Below, piece after piece: positions 30,530 through 39,593 of a DNA stretch of 40,754 nt (positions within the stretch are counted from its first letter, which is position 1; the number at the start of each line of letters is the position of its first letter). The position numbers and the translations under genes are program-made. The notes under the pieces were generated by a model. The model searched no databases. It had not been told where the DNA came from and saw nothing but the letters and a program-made list of their open reading frames with translations. This DNA comes from Deltaproteobacteria bacterium (GTDB lineage: Bacteria > Desulfobacterota > DSM-4660 > Desulfatiglandales > HGW-15), in the NCBI GenBank assembly GCA_016932115.1, contig JAFGDM010000199.1:1-40754 (forward strand). Direction: 5' to 3'.

Positions 30530-32824
30530 ATGGGCACCAAAGAGGTTAGTGCAATTTCGGGCAATCGAAAATTCGCAGTGCAGACGACGGGGAGAGAAGA
30601 GAAGAGTCGGAAGCCAGGCCCTGCCGGCTGCAGAAACGCGGCTTTCCTTCTACTGATGATAATATCGCTGGTTCTTTGGAGTCATCCCTCATGGACGATG
30701 GATCACAACTTAAAAGACAGGGTTATCGACAATGAAAGCGGGCCCTGGGAGATTAGAGCCGAAAAAATGATCTACCTGCAGGAAGAAGGTCTTTATGTGG
30801 GGGAAGGACAGGTGGTGGTGAGGAGAGGGACGGAGGTCCTTTCAGCAGATCGAGCCAGGTATAACGAAAGAACGGGCATGATCGAAGTGCAAGGAAACGT
30901 TTTTCTGGAGTCAAAGGGCGACATGCTGAGAGCCAGGGAGGCGGTGTTTAATCTTCAGAGCCAAACAGGTCGAATAGCAGGGGGTCATATCTTCCTCAAA
31001 GAGAACCATTATTATATCAGCGGCGAAACCATAGAGAAGACCGGCCCCAATACCTATGCGGTCCGGAAATGCCGTGTCACGACCTGCGATGGAGAGAGAA
31101 CGGACTGGAGCATTACCGGCTCCGAGGTGAAAATTACTCTTGAAGGTTACGGCACGGTTAAAAATGCAGTTTTCAGAATCAGGGGCTACCCGGCCCTTTT
31201 CTTCCCCTACCTGATTTTTCCGGCAAAAACAAAACGCCAAACAGGCCTTCTGCCACCCAGTGCGGGATACTCAAGCCGAAGAGGCGCTGAACTGGAGATC
31301 CCCTTTTTCTGGGCGATTTCGGATCAGATGGATGCTACTTTTTACGAACGATATATGACCGATCGGGGTTACATGCAGGGCCTGGAATACCGTTACGTGG
31401 CCGAAGGCGACTCAAAAGGCACCTTTATTCTGGACATTCTTTCCGACAAAGTCCAAGAGAAGGATCTCACCGATCCGGATGAAGTGGATCTCAGCCCTTT
31501 TCCGAGAACAAACGACACCCGTTACTGGTTCAGAAGCAGAACCGATCAGCAACTCCCTTTGGGGATCCGGGCTAAACTGGATATGGATTATGTAAGTGAC
31601 CAGGACTATTTGAAGGAATTCGGGGGGAGCCTTTTTGGGTATTATGGGAAACCCGATTTAGAGAGCACATTCGAAAGGCCACTGGAGGATATACGGTCGC
31701 CCACCAGGCGATCGGCTCTCAGGCTGGATCGGGACCGGGAGGATTACAGCATTCAGGCTTTTTCGTCCTACTACCAGAGACCGGAGAATCCAACAAAGGA
31801 TTCTACACCTCAATCTCCTGCAGGCTTGAACTTCTCTTTTCTACCGAAGCCTTTTTTAAGTTCCCCACTATTTTTTCAGTTTGACACGGATTTTAACACC
31901 ATCTGGCGCGAGGACGGGCAAAAGGGAGCGCGGACGTCTCTTACGCCGCAACTGGCTTACCCCATGTGGTTCGGTAAGATCATAGAGGTGGAACCGTCGT
32001 TGGGATACACCCTGGCGGCTCAAAGGTTTGATCATTCGGAAGATGGCAGACGCCGACAAACGAAGGATGCATATTTCTTCCAGACCAGGTTCTCCACGGC
32101 GTTGGAGAAGACCTTTGATGTGGCATGGGGCGAGGCCACAAAATTGAAGCATAAGATCTCTCCTTCCTTGACCTATCGCTATCGGGTAAACCGGGACAAT
32201 AACCTCGACCAGCCTTGGTTTGAACCCATGGATAGGGAAGGTAACAATAATTTGCTAATTCTTGCCTTTGAAAACTTTTTGGATGCCAGACATGATAACA
32301 AGAAAGGAGAGGCGAACTACCGGCAGTGGGTGGCCTTCAGCCTGGCGCAGGCTTATGACATAAGCGAGGAGAGAAGGTCGGAAGAGCAAGGAGTGGAGAA
32401 AAGACCATTTTTGCCCTTGGAAGCGGATTTAACGGTTAACCCCTATAAATCAATCTATTTAGACGCCACGGCCGGGTGGGACCATTACGAGAAGGAGATT
32501 GCCTTTGCAGATATAGGTTTTCGATGGTCAATAGAAAGATCCCGGGGAAAACAAGACAGCATTAGTTTAGACTACCGGCATGTGAAGGAGACCGGGGAAG
32601 ACGGACTCAACCTTGCCGCCCACGTTAATCTTGCCGGAGGGTTTTCCGCAGGTGCATTCTTCTACCGGGATATGAGCCGAAAAGAAAGCGTCGAAGAGAG
32701 GTTTTACCTGGACTATGAATCTCAGTGCTGGGGCGTAAGAGTCACCGCAGAGCGCTTGGACGGAAAAGACAGCGTCATGGTGATTTTCAGGCTTCTCGGG
32801 TTGGGAGAATTCGGAGCCAAATGA
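30530..32824 (+). CDS. lptD: LPS-assembly outer membrane protein LptD
   Basis: The 764-residue protein inserts lipopolysaccharide in the outer leaflet of the outer membrane with LptE. A hydrophobic signal lies at about residues 38-53 (A-A-F-L-L-L-M-I-I-S-L-V-L) after a long, basic n-region. The periplasmic OstA/LptA-like domain (about 70-190) has repeated E-G-Q-V-V-V, L-S-A-D-R-A-R-Y-N and V-Q-G-N-V-F-L motifs, and the barrel begins with R-G-Y-P-A-L-F-F-P-Y-L-I-F-P and T-G-L-L-P-P-S-A-G-Y-S-S-R-R-G. It ends in aromatic-rich beta strands. C-R-V-T-T-C-D is a close cysteine pair in the periplasmic region. It starts 17 bases after folC. The short annotated leader could hide a later start closer to the signal. 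Confidence 0.92.
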   Translation: MGTKEVSAISGNRKFAVQTTGREEKSRKPGPAGCRNAAFLLLMIISLVLWSHPSWTMDHNLKDRVIDNESGPWEIRAEKMIYLQEEGLYVGEGQVVVRRGTEVLSADRARYNERTGMIEVQGNVFLESKGDMLRAREAVFNLQSQTGRIAGGHIFLKENHYYISGETIEKTGPNTYAVRKCRVTTCDGERTDWSITGSEVKITLEGYGTVKNAVFRIRGYPALFFPYLIFPAKTKRQTGLLPPSAGYSSRRGAELEIPFFWAISDQMDATFYERYMTDRGYMQGLEYRYVAEGDSKGTFILDILSDKVQEKDLTDPDEVDLSPFPRTNDTRYWFRSRTDQQLPLGIRAKLDMDYVSDQDYLKEFGGSLFGYYGKPDLESTFERPLEDIRSPTRRSALRLDRDREDYSIQAFSSYYQRPENPTKDSTPQSPAGLNFSFLPKPFLSSPLFFQFDTDFNTIWREDGQKGARTSLTPQLAYPMWFGKIIEVEPSLGYTLAAQRFDHSEDGRRRQTKDAYFFQTRFSTALEKTFDVAWGEATKLKHKISPSLTYRYRVNRDNNLDQPWFEPMDREGNNNLLILAFENFLDARHDNKKGEANYRQWVAFSLAQAYDISEERRSEEQGVEKRPFLPLEADLTVNPYKSIYLDATAGWDHYEKEIAFADIGFRWSIERSRGKQDSISLDYRHVKETGEDGLNLAAHVNLAGGFSAGAFFYRDMSRKESVEERFYLDYESQCWGVRVTAERLDGKDSVMVIFRLLGLGEFGAK

Positions 32825-32896
32825 GCACGGCAATTGCCAAAGATTGAGTGTTGACGGCTAGATAAAAAATCCATCCGCTACGTTAAGATTCATACT

Positions 32897-33020
32897 TGCC
32901 GCCCGCCTTTGCCACCGGGGTATTTTCACGCTCCACCCCGAATACTCTTCGTTTTTCAGTTTTAAGAGGGATCCCCATGCTCGATGCTTCCGATATTTTT
33001 CAAAAAGCTGAATTGTTAAG
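32897..33020. repeat. Dispersed non-coding repeat, copy B
   Basis: This is the partner of 14641-14762 in the same orientation. It contains CTCTTCGTTTTTCAGTTTT, TTTTTCAAAAAGC and GAATTGTTA in the same order as copy A. It lies between the convergent ends of lptD and uppP, where it may also help termination. Confidence 0.55.
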
Positions 33021-33026
33021 AAGGTT

Positions 33027-33857
33027 TCAGCTTTCAAAATAGGATATAAGTAGAGAAAGGAGGCCCACTGCCCAGCAGTAGGGGGCAAAGTAGTAAAGAT
33101 GGCCTTTTCTCAGCATACCCATCAGGACTTTAAGCGCAAAGAACCCGACAAAAGCTGAGGCAATGAATCCGGTTGCCAGCACGGGCACCGCTTCCCGGGT
33201 CAACCCCTCCGAGCCGAGCTGAAGCGTCATGGCTCCCAGTGTCGCCGGGATGGAGAGTAGGAAAGAAAATTTGGCTGCTGTTTCTTTTGAGAGTTTACAA
33301 GCCATGCCGCAGACAATGGTCGAACCTGATCTGGAAATTCCCGGAATGATGGCGACTCCCTGAGCGATGCCCACGGCCATAGCGGCAAAAAACCCTACAG
33401 AGGTCCGGGTCGAATCGTTTGCCGAAAGTTTCCTGCTCACAAAAACAATAAACCCTGTGACGATGAGCATGCAACCGACCACCGGCAAGGAGCCGAATAG
33501 AGCTTCCAAAGGAGATTTAAACCATAGACCGATTAATCCTGTTGGGATTGTCCCGATTACGACCCATAAGACCATAGAGGCGTGAGGGTATTCCCTGATT
33601 TTTCGTAATCCTTTTTCGCGTCTGATGAGCAGAGCGAAGAAGTCTCTCGTTTCCAAAAACATGCGCTTGAGGTCGCGACGAAAAAAAAGACAAACGGCGA
33701 CAAGCGTACCCAGATGAAGGCCGATATCAAAGAGGAGTTGCGGCTCTTTAAGACCTAAGAGATTCTGGGAAAGGACCAGGTGGCCTGAGCTGCTGATAGG
33801 CAGAAACTCCGTCAGGCCTTGGAGTATGCCCAAAAGGACGGATGAGGAGATGTCCAT
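33027..33857 (-). CDS. uppP: Undecaprenyl-diphosphate phosphatase (BacA/UppP)
   Basis: The 276-residue membrane enzyme dephosphorylates undecaprenyl diphosphate to recycle the lipid carrier for peptidoglycan and O-antigen synthesis; raised levels give bacitracin resistance. The first signature I-L-Q-G-L-T-E-F-L-P-I-S-S-S-G-H-L-V-L (about 10-28) and the second I-P-G-I-S-R-S-G-S-T-I (about 170-180) hold the catalytic Glu, His, Arg and Ser residues. About eight transmembrane segments are visible and the length is normal. It is convergent with lptD and divergent from the phosphofructokinase gene, and it is probably a single-gene transcript. Confidence 0.96.
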   Translation of the reverse strand: MDISSSVLLGILQGLTEFLPISSSGHLVLSQNLLGLKEPQLLFDIGLHLGTLVAVCLFFRRDLKRMFLETRDFFALLIRREKGLRKIREYPHASMVLWVVIGTIPTGLIGLWFKSPLEALFGSLPVVGCMLIVTGFIVFVSRKLSANDSTRTSVGFFAAMAVGIAQGVAIIPGISRSGSTIVCGMACKLSKETAAKFSFLLSIPATLGAMTLQLGSEGLTREAVPVLATGFIASAFVGFFALKVLMGMLRKGHLYYFAPYCWAVGLLSLLISYFES

Positions 33858-33994
33858 GGTTTGCTATTCCCCCTGTCGGTCTAATATAGGAAAAACCCTT
33901 ATCCTGACAAGACAAATCAAGCCCGATGCTTTCTTGGTTGAAAACTGGATAATGAATTCACCTAAATTGTTACGAATTCGCTGATCCGTGTGTC

Positions 33995-34023
33995 TTGACA
34001 CTCACAGGGCGTTGATCTATGAT
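33995..34023 (+). promoter_or_regulatory. Strong sigma-70 promoter for the phosphofructokinase gene
   Basis: TTGACA (33995-34000) and TATGAT (34018-34023) are 17 bases apart, matching 6/6 and 5/6 of consensus. The predicted start leaves about 30 bases of leader with a GGGGAGG ribosome site before ATG 34062. Confidence 0.75.
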
Positions 34024-34061
34024 AGATTTTGCAGGCACTATGAACAGAGGGGAGGCAGGAT

Positions 34062-35165
34062 ATGAAGACAAGGATCGGTGTCCTGACAGCGGGCCGGGAC
34101 TGTGCGGGAATCAACAGCGCTATTCAGTGGATCACTTACTCTGCTCTGGACAAGGATCTTGTGCCTGTTCGGGGGATGATGTTTGAGGTGATCGGCATCC
34201 TTGACGGTTGGAAAGGGCTGATCGAAGTCAAACCTGAGAAGAAGGAGAGCTTGAAACGCTGGACCGTGTCTTTAGATTCAAATCTCGTCCGCACCTGGGA
34301 CCGATCGGGGGGAACCCGGCTCGGCACCAGCGTGATTAACCCCTTTGACCCCAAAAAAGATCAGGCGGGCCTAATAATCGAAAACATGAAAAAATTAGGC
34401 TTGGAGGCCTTGGTGGTCATTGGAGGTATCGACAATCTAGGAGCTGCTTATAAGCTTTTCCGTGAGGGGGTTAAGGTTGTCGGTATTCCCAAAACCATAG
34501 ACAAGGATCTTTCTGAAACGGATTACACTCTCGGGTTTGATTCGGCGGTTAACTGGATTACTGAAGATATCGACAGAATCCGGGTTACCGCCGGTTCGCA
34601 CAGCCGGGTTTTCGTTGTGGAGACGATGGGCAGAAAGGCCGGGTGGTTGGCCTTGGAAGGGGGGGAAGCCTCGGGGGCGGCCGTTACGCTCATTCCCGAG
34701 CACGACTTCGTCATGGAGCGAGTCGCTGAACTTTTGGTGAAAAGGAAAAAGGAGGGGAAACGGTACAGCATCGTGCTGGTGGCGGAAGGGGCCAAGCCAA
34801 GGGGCATGCACGAGGTGCTGGAGCGGCGCGGGCAGGATGGATTCGGCCGTGTGTATTTGGGAGGCATCGGCGGATTCATTGCAGAAAACCTGGAGAAGCA
34901 CACGAACCTGGAAGTGAGATATGTAGCGCTCCGGCATCTGCAAAGGGGAGGATCTCCCACAGCCTATGACCGCCGGATGGGCCGGAAATACGGCATTGCC
35001 GCTGTGGACATGATTGCCAATGAGGATTTCGGGCGGATGGTGAGCCTCAAGCAAGGGGAGATCACCACGGTGCCTATGAAGAAAGCACTGGATCAACTGA
35101 GTCTGGTGGATGTGGAGAAGTTTTACAACACAATGTATTACAGGAGCAAGGATCAAATTCTTTGA
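34062..35165 (+). CDS. Phosphofructokinase family protein, atypical active-site loop
   Basis: The 367-residue protein has the PFK-A fold, whose members phosphorylate fructose 6-phosphate with ATP or pyrophosphate. The substrate loop P-K-T-I-D-K-D-L (about 144-151) keeps the catalytic Asp (Asp127 in E. coli) and the Lys typical of pyrophosphate-using members. M-G-R-K-A-G-W-L-A and L-R-H-L-Q-R-G-G-S-P-T-A-Y-D-R are as expected. Two sites are unusual: the first loop is L-T-A-G-R-D-C-A-G instead of the G-G-D-x-P-G pattern, and the nucleotide loop is G-G-I-D-N instead of G-G-D-(G/D)-(S/T), so the Mg-binding Asp103 position is Ile. It could be a pyrophosphate-dependent enzyme, an altered specificity or a weakened enzyme. 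It is monocistronic with its own promoter and converges on the FAD oxidase with a 13-base overlap. Confidence 0.85.
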   Translation: MKTRIGVLTAGRDCAGINSAIQWITYSALDKDLVPVRGMMFEVIGILDGWKGLIEVKPEKKESLKRWTVSLDSNLVRTWDRSGGTRLGTSVINPFDPKKDQAGLIIENMKKLGLEALVVIGGIDNLGAAYKLFREGVKVVGIPKTIDKDLSETDYTLGFDSAVNWITEDIDRIRVTAGSHSRVFVVETMGRKAGWLALEGGEASGAAVTLIPEHDFVMERVAELLVKRKKEGKRYSIVLVAEGAKPRGMHEVLERRGQDGFGRVYLGGIGGFIAENLEKHTNLEVRYVALRHLQRGGSPTAYDRRMGRKYGIAAVDMIANEDFGRMVSLKQGEITTVPMKKALDQLSLVDVEKFYNTMYYRSKDQIL

Positions 35166-36538
35166 GGGAAAATTTTACCGGGGTTGAGGATGCCGTTCGG
35201 ATCAAAGGCCTTTTTCACCCGGATCATTAGCTCTTGTGCCGGCTTAGAGATCTCCATGCTCAGATAGGGGGCTTTCGTGATTCCGATCCCATGTTCTCCG
35301 GAAAGGGTTCCTTTCATATCCAGAACCTTTTGAAACAGTTCTCTAACTGCCTTGTCAACTTTCGTCAATTCGTCCGGGTTCTTTTTGTCCAACATCATGT
35401 TTACGTGGATGTTCCCATCGCCGGCATGGCCGTAAACCGGCATAGGCAGTCCATATTTTTGGCTCAATCTGTTTACATAGGAGACCAAATCGGCCATTCG
35501 ATTCCTTGGTACGACCACATCCTCACTCACCTTGTCGGGCTTCAGTTTATAAACAGCAGGGGATACATTCCTCCTCGCTTCCCAGAGCCTTTCTCTCTTT
35601 TTCTTCGTGGAGGCGGCCTGGAAATCGATAGCGCCCATTTGGGAACAGATTTCTTTGACGGTGTCGGTTTCCCTGCGCGTGAGGGCCCTATCCCCATCCA
35701 ACTCAATGAGCAAAAGCGCGCCCGTCGACTTAGGGATAGACAGCCCGATTTCATTCCGGACGCATTCGATGCAGTTTCTGTCCATGAACTCCAGGGCGGT
35801 AGGAACCACCTTGCTTCGCATGATCTCCGAGACCGCCTTTACTGTGGTGCAAGGGTCTTTAAAAAAAACCATCATGCTTCTCGTGAAGACGGGTTTTGGA
35901 ATCAGGCGCAATGTAACGCCTACGATGACGGCGAGGGTCCCTTCCGAGCCGATGAGAAGGCGGGTAAGGTCATAACCGACAACGCCTTTCGCTGTTTCCA
36001 CGCCCGTCTTGATGATGTTTCCCGTGGGAAGAACAACGGTGAGTCCCAAGACATAGTCCCGGGTTACCCCGTATTTTACCGCTCTAAGCCCCCCAGCGCA
36101 CTCTGCCACGTTGCCGCCGATAGTGGAGATGTGGATGCTTGCCGGGTCTGGAGGGTAGAAGAGCCCTACCTTTTCCACCTCTTCCTGAAGCCGGGCGGTG
36201 ATCACACCGCTTTCCACCTTAGCGATGTGGTTGGATTCATCGATTTCGAGTATGCGGTCGAAGCGGTCCATAGCGAGGATAAGACCACCTTGAACAGGGA
36301 GGGCCCCACCACTTTTACCGCTCCCCGCACCTCTCGGGACTACAGGGAAACCCTCGTGGTTGGCCAGGCGGAGAATATCGGCAATCTCTCGTATGTGACC
36401 GGGGAAAGCGACTGCGTCCGGTGAATAGGCCAGCTTGGTTGCATCCGTGCCGTAGTGGTCCAACACATCCCGGCAAGTGCTGATAGCCTCGGGACCCAGA
36501 ATACGGGAAAGTTTCCTAAGAGCTTGTTTGGATATCAT
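35153..36538 (-). CDS. FAD-linked oxidase of the GlcD/D-lactate dehydrogenase type
   Basis: The 461-residue flavoprotein belongs to the FAD-linked oxidase (PCMH-type) family that oxidises 2-hydroxy acids such as glycolate or D-lactate. The FAD-binding segment is V-V-P-R-G-A-G-S-G-K-S-G-G-A-L-P (about 68-83), with T-I-G-G-N-V-A-E-C-A-G-G-L-R-A-V-K-Y-G and Y-D-L-T-R-L-L-I-G-S-E-G-T-L. The C-terminal signature is G-H-A-G-D-G-N-I-H-V-N and L-S-G-E-H-G-I-G. The iron-sulfur partner GlcF is not adjacent, so the electron acceptor is elsewhere. It overlaps recR by 4 bases and appears to be the tail of the tadA-tRNA-dnaX-ybaB-recR run. Confidence 0.92.
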   Translation of the reverse strand: MISKQALRKLSRILGPEAISTCRDVLDHYGTDATKLAYSPDAVAFPGHIREIADILRLANHEGFPVVPRGAGSGKSGGALPVQGGLILAMDRFDRILEIDESNHIAKVESGVITARLQEEVEKVGLFYPPDPASIHISTIGGNVAECAGGLRAVKYGVTRDYVLGLTVVLPTGNIIKTGVETAKGVVGYDLTRLLIGSEGTLAVIVGVTLRLIPKPVFTRSMMVFFKDPCTTVKAVSEIMRSKVVPTALEFMDRNCIECVRNEIGLSIPKSTGALLLIELDGDRALTRRETDTVKEICSQMGAIDFQAASTKKKRERLWEARRNVSPAVYKLKPDKVSEDVVVPRNRMADLVSYVNRLSQKYGLPMPVYGHAGDGNIHVNMMLDKKNPDELTKVDKAVRELFQKVLDMKGTLSGEHGIGITKAPYLSMEISKPAQELMIRVKKAFDPNGILNPGKIFPQRI

Positions 36539-37140
36539 GGGCGGAGCGGCGTCCTACTCTTGAGTGCGTGAAGTAGTGTCATGGCATCCATGTATTTAAG
36601 ATCTCCTCCCATAGGAATGCCGAGGGCGATTCGGGATAAGGCAATCTGTTTGTTCGAGAGGAGTTTGCCGAGAAACGACGCCGTTGCTTCGCCCTCGGTG
36701 GTTGGATTCATTGCCATGATCACTTCAGAGATTTTTTCTCTGTCGAGACGCATAAGGAGCTCCGCAATTTTCAAATCGTCGGGCCCGATTCCGTCCAAGG
36801 GAGAAAGAACGCCATGAAGCACATGGTACCTTCCTTTGAAAAACCCCGACTCTTCAATGGCAAGTTGGTCGCCCGGCCCTTCCACAATGCAAATGACGCC
36901 GTTGCCTCTGGTATCATCTCGGCAAATTGGGCAAGGATCTTGATCTGTAAAATTAAAGCAAACAGAACAAAAGGTGATTTTTTCTTTCACCTCAAGAAGA
37001 CTGCGGGAAAGATCTTCAGCCAAACCCTTGGGCTTCTTTAAGATATGGAGGGCCACCCTGGTAGCAGATTTTTGACCTATGCCGGGCAACTTGGAGAGGT
37101 GCCGGATGAGATTTTCGAGAGGAGGAGGGTAGATGCCCAT
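36535..37140 (-). CDS. recR: Recombination mediator protein RecR
   Basis: The 201-residue protein forms a ring with RecO/RecF to load RecA at gaps. The N-terminal helix-hairpin-helix is L-S-K-L-P-G-I-G-Q-K-S-A-T-R-V-A (about 14-30). A zinc finger with four cysteines (C-S-V-C and C-P-I-C, about 57-72) and the Toprim domain (I-C-I-V-E-G-P-G-D-Q-L-A-I-E-E) follow, then a conserved P-M-G-G-D-L-K-Y-M-D at the C-terminus. It starts 3 bases after ybaB and overlaps the downstream oxidase, in the usual dnaX-ybaB-recR order. Confidence 0.97.
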   Translation of the reverse strand: MGIYPPPLENLIRHLSKLPGIGQKSATRVALHILKKPKGLAEDLSRSLLEVKEKITFCSVCFNFTDQDPCPICRDDTRGNGVICIVEGPGDQLAIEESGFFKGRYHVLHGVLSPLDGIGPDDLKIAELLMRLDREKISEVIMAMNPTTEGEATASFLGKLLSNKQIALSRIALGIPMGGDLKYMDAMTLLHALKSRTPLRP

Positions 37141-37142
37141 GC

Positions 37143-37478
37143 TTATCCAAAAAGTCCCGGAATGTTCGGAACGTTGAGGCCGTGGGTCAATTTTCCCATT
37201 TCTTCCTGAACCATGGTTTTGGCCTTTGTCAGTGCATCATTCACTGCAGCCATGATCAGGTCCTGGAGCATTTCTCTGTCATTCGGGTCAATGACCTCAG
37301 GGTCGATTTTCACTGTTAGGATTTCCTGTCTGCCGTTGGCCATGACGGTGATCATTCCTCCTCCTGACGAAGCTTCCACCGTCCTGTCCCCCAATTCTTC
37401 CTGGAGCTTGGCCATCTTAGCCTGAAACTGCTGTGCCTGCTTAAGGAGATTTCCCATGTTTGGGATGCCTTTCATCAT
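37143..37478 (-). CDS. ybaB: YbaB/EbfC nucleoid-associated protein
   Basis: The 111-residue protein of the YbaB/EbfC family binds DNA as a dimer. It begins M-M-K-G-I-P-N-M-G-N-L-L-K-Q-A-Q-Q-F-Q-A-K-M and has the family core G-G-G-M-I-T-V-M-A-N-G-R-Q-E-I-L-T-V-K-I-D-P-E-V. The track start (37685) lies inside dnaX; the two adjacent ATGs at 37478/37475 overlap the dnaX stop (ATGATGA) and follow GAGGAGG. The gene is translationally coupled to dnaX and is part of the classic dnaX-ybaB-recR operon. Confidence 0.96.
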   Translation of the reverse strand: MMKGIPNMGNLLKQAQQFQAKMAKLQEELGDRTVEASSGGGMITVMANGRQEILTVKIDPEVIDPNDREMLQDLIMAAVNDALTKAKTMVQEEMGKLTHGLNVPNIPGLFG

Positions 37479-39127
37479 TCGTCCCTCCTCGTATTTTCCC
37501 CCTGGTTCGGTTTGACGGCGATTTCCCCCTTTAACTCCCCCTGAAAGATATCCAGAACATCCTGAATCGGTGGAGGTAGATTGGAGTGCTTCGGTTTCGC
37601 CTGAGGAGGTTTGTTCCCTCCCATGTCGTGATCCCTTTGAGGGGTAATTTTGATTTGTACGTCTCTCTTGAAAAAGTCGCGACAAAGCTCCGTGAGTTTT
37701 TGAAACCTTTCAGGCTCATCAAGGTATGCGGAGGTGAATTGAGTGCCTCCTTTGCCGATCTCTATCAAGTCGCCGCTCGTGTGTAAGAGAGGCCAGTCTT
37801 TGATTACATGGACCATTGCCGGGTTCTTGGATGTCAGGAATTCCAGGAAACGCTCCCAGTCCTTTTTGTTGATTCCTCCGGAGGAGTCGACCGAAGGGAG
37901 GTCAGGCGCGCTTTTGGGTTGCCAACCCGTTCCCGGGTCGGAAAGCCGCCCGGCAGCCATGGGAGCTTCCACGAGGGCGGTAGAAGAGAGTTTCTTTTCA
38001 AGGGACTCCAGTTTCTGGAAAAGCTGCTCAAACGAGAGATACTCACCTAACCTACAAAGCTTAACCATGATAATTTCCAGAACCAATCTGGGGTGGCTCG
38101 TCATCCTGAGATTTTCTTCACGGGCGATAAGAAGACTGAGGATGTGTTGAAGTTTTTCTGAACCTGCTTGCAGGGCCTGTCTCTTAAGCTCATCACTTTC
38201 ATTATCAATGATATCAAGAAGAACTTCGTCCGGTGCCGCCAGTGTTACCAGCAGATTTCGGAACTGATCCATCAGAGCCCGATAAAACTCCTTCAAATCG
38301 TAGCCGAAGCTATAGATCTGCTCTACTATTTGGACGCATTTTTTCACGGACCCGTCCAGCACAGCCTGGGATGCTTCAAAAATGAGGCGCCGGTCGATGA
38401 TTCCAAGGATTTCAATGATATGCCTGTCTTCCACCTTTAAACCTGTGTAGGAAATCACCTGGTCAAGGAGGCTCTGAGCATCCCTCATGCTTCCGTCCGC
38501 CTCTCCGGCTATGAGGGAGAGGCCGGACTTGCTTATTTCAATCCCCTCTTCCCGGGTGACCTTCTCAATCTGTTTAATGATCATCTGCAGAGGAATCCGT
38601 TTAAAGTCAAATTTCTGGCACCGCGAAAGGATGGTTACGGGAACCTTATGGGCTTCAGTGGTGGCGAAAATAAATTTAACGTGGGTGGGCGGTTCTTCGA
38701 GGGTCTTTAGAAGTGCATTAAAGGCCTGCATTGTGAGCATATGAACTTCATCAATGATATAAATTCGAAAGGGGCTTGATGAAGGCATATAGCGGATGTT
38801 TTCTCTGAGTTCCCTGATTTCATCGATGCCGCGGTTGGATGCCCCATCGATTTCCTGGACATCCACAGAGGAACCCTGTGTGATTTCCACGCAGGAATGA
38901 CAACGGTTGCAGGGAATTCCGGGTTTTCCCCCCTTGCAATTCATAGCTTTGGCGAGAATCCTGGCTACGGAGGTCTTCCCGACGCCTCTGGGTCCGCTGA
39001 AAAGATAAGCGTGGGCTAGCCTATCCATTTTAAAGGCGTTGATCAGGGTTCGTGTAACGTGATCCTGACCGATGACATCTTCGAAAACCTGAGGCCTCCA
39101 CTTTCTCGCCAACACTTCATAAGCCAT
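37475..39127 (-). CDS. dnaX: DNA polymerase III gamma/tau subunit DnaX
   Basis: The 550-residue protein is the clamp-loader ATPase subunit. Walker A is F-S-G-P-R-G-V-G-K-T-S (about 44-54), a four-cysteine zinc module (C-K-G-G-K-P-G-I-P-C-N-R-C-H-S-C) follows at about 66-80, Walker B is Y-I-I-D-E-V-H-M-L, and the sensor T-I-L-S-R-C-Q-K-F-D-F completes the AAA+ region. The C-terminal third is less conserved and holds a glycine/proline linker. No clear A-AAA-AAG slippery site is present at the expected place (C-AAA-AAG occurs near 37860), so a frameshift-made gamma form is not supported. It follows two tRNA-Ser genes and precedes ybaB with a 4-base overlap. Confidence 0.97.
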   Translation of the reverse strand: MAYEVLARKWRPQVFEDVIGQDHVTRTLINAFKMDRLAHAYLFSGPRGVGKTSVARILAKAMNCKGGKPGIPCNRCHSCVEITQGSSVDVQEIDGASNRGIDEIRELRENIRYMPSSSPFRIYIIDEVHMLTMQAFNALLKTLEEPPTHVKFIFATTEAHKVPVTILSRCQKFDFKRIPLQMIIKQIEKVTREEGIEISKSGLSLIAGEADGSMRDAQSLLDQVISYTGLKVEDRHIIEILGIIDRRLIFEASQAVLDGSVKKCVQIVEQIYSFGYDLKEFYRALMDQFRNLLVTLAAPDEVLLDIIDNESDELKRQALQAGSEKLQHILSLLIAREENLRMTSHPRLVLEIIMVKLCRLGEYLSFEQLFQKLESLEKKLSSTALVEAPMAAGRLSDPGTGWQPKSAPDLPSVDSSGGINKKDWERFLEFLTSKNPAMVHVIKDWPLLHTSGDLIEIGKGGTQFTSAYLDEPERFQKLTELCRDFFKRDVQIKITPQRDHDMGGNKPPQAKPKHSNLPPPIQDVLDIFQGELKGEIAVKPNQGENTRRDE

Positions 39128-39252
39128 GGAAAAACCTTATGCTTGACTCCTAACGGCTTCTCAGAAAGGCGTCATTCTTGTCTTTTGGACAGTTCACGAG
39201 GTAGGATATTCTTCCAAGAGAGGACAGCCGGCCTTAGAAAGAACGAAAAACG

Positions 39253-39348
39253 TGGCGGAGAGAGAGGGATTCGAACCCTCGGTACCGCTTTGAAGGCGGT
39301 ACACGCGATTTCCAGTCGCGCTCCTTCGGCCATCTCGGACATCTCTCC
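39253..39348 (-). tRNA. tRNA-Ser (anticodon GGA)
   Basis: On the minus strand, GGAGAGA at the 5' end (39348-39342) pairs with TCTCTCC, followed by discriminator G and an encoded CCA (39255-39253). The anticodon arm CGCGA-CTGGAAA-TCGCG gives anticodon GGA (complement of 39311-39313), and a long variable arm (GTACCGC/GCGGTAC) and TTCGAATCC T loop fit a class-II serine tRNA. It reads UCC/UCU. Confidence 0.95.
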
Positions 39349-39489
39349 GCAATAAAACTCACTGATCGCCGCAAAACACAAGGAAAAGGCCGAGGATTAT
39401 CCGGTTCCCACCGAAGATAACTCCGCGATCTCTGCGCTCTTTGCGGTTACCTGATCTTCACGGCCAACCAAATCCTGTTTCCCGGTTCT

Positions 39490-39585
39490 TGGCGGAGAGG
39501 GTGGGATTCGAACCCACGTGCCCCGCTTTTCACGGGACAAGTCGATTTCGAGTCGACCCCGTTACGACCACTTCGGTACCTCTCC
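39490..39585 (-). tRNA. tRNA-Ser (anticodon CGA)
   Basis: On the minus strand, GGAGAGG pairs with CCTCTCC, followed by G and an encoded CCA (39492-39490). The anticodon arm GTCGA-CTCGAAA-TCGAC gives CGA (complement of 39548-39550), which reads UCG. The long variable arm and TTCGAATCC T loop fit serine. It lies 9 bases downstream of the tadA stop. Confidence 0.95.
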
Positions 39586-39593
39586 CTGCCTTT

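Noticed and set aside
35234-36424. 396-codon plus-strand ORF
   Set aside because: Antisense shadow of the well-supported FAD oxidase gene; no domain.
37855-37880. Programmed frameshift in dnaX at AAC AAA AAG
   Set aside because: The heptamer is C-AAA-AAG, not A-AAA-AAG, and no downstream stem was identified.
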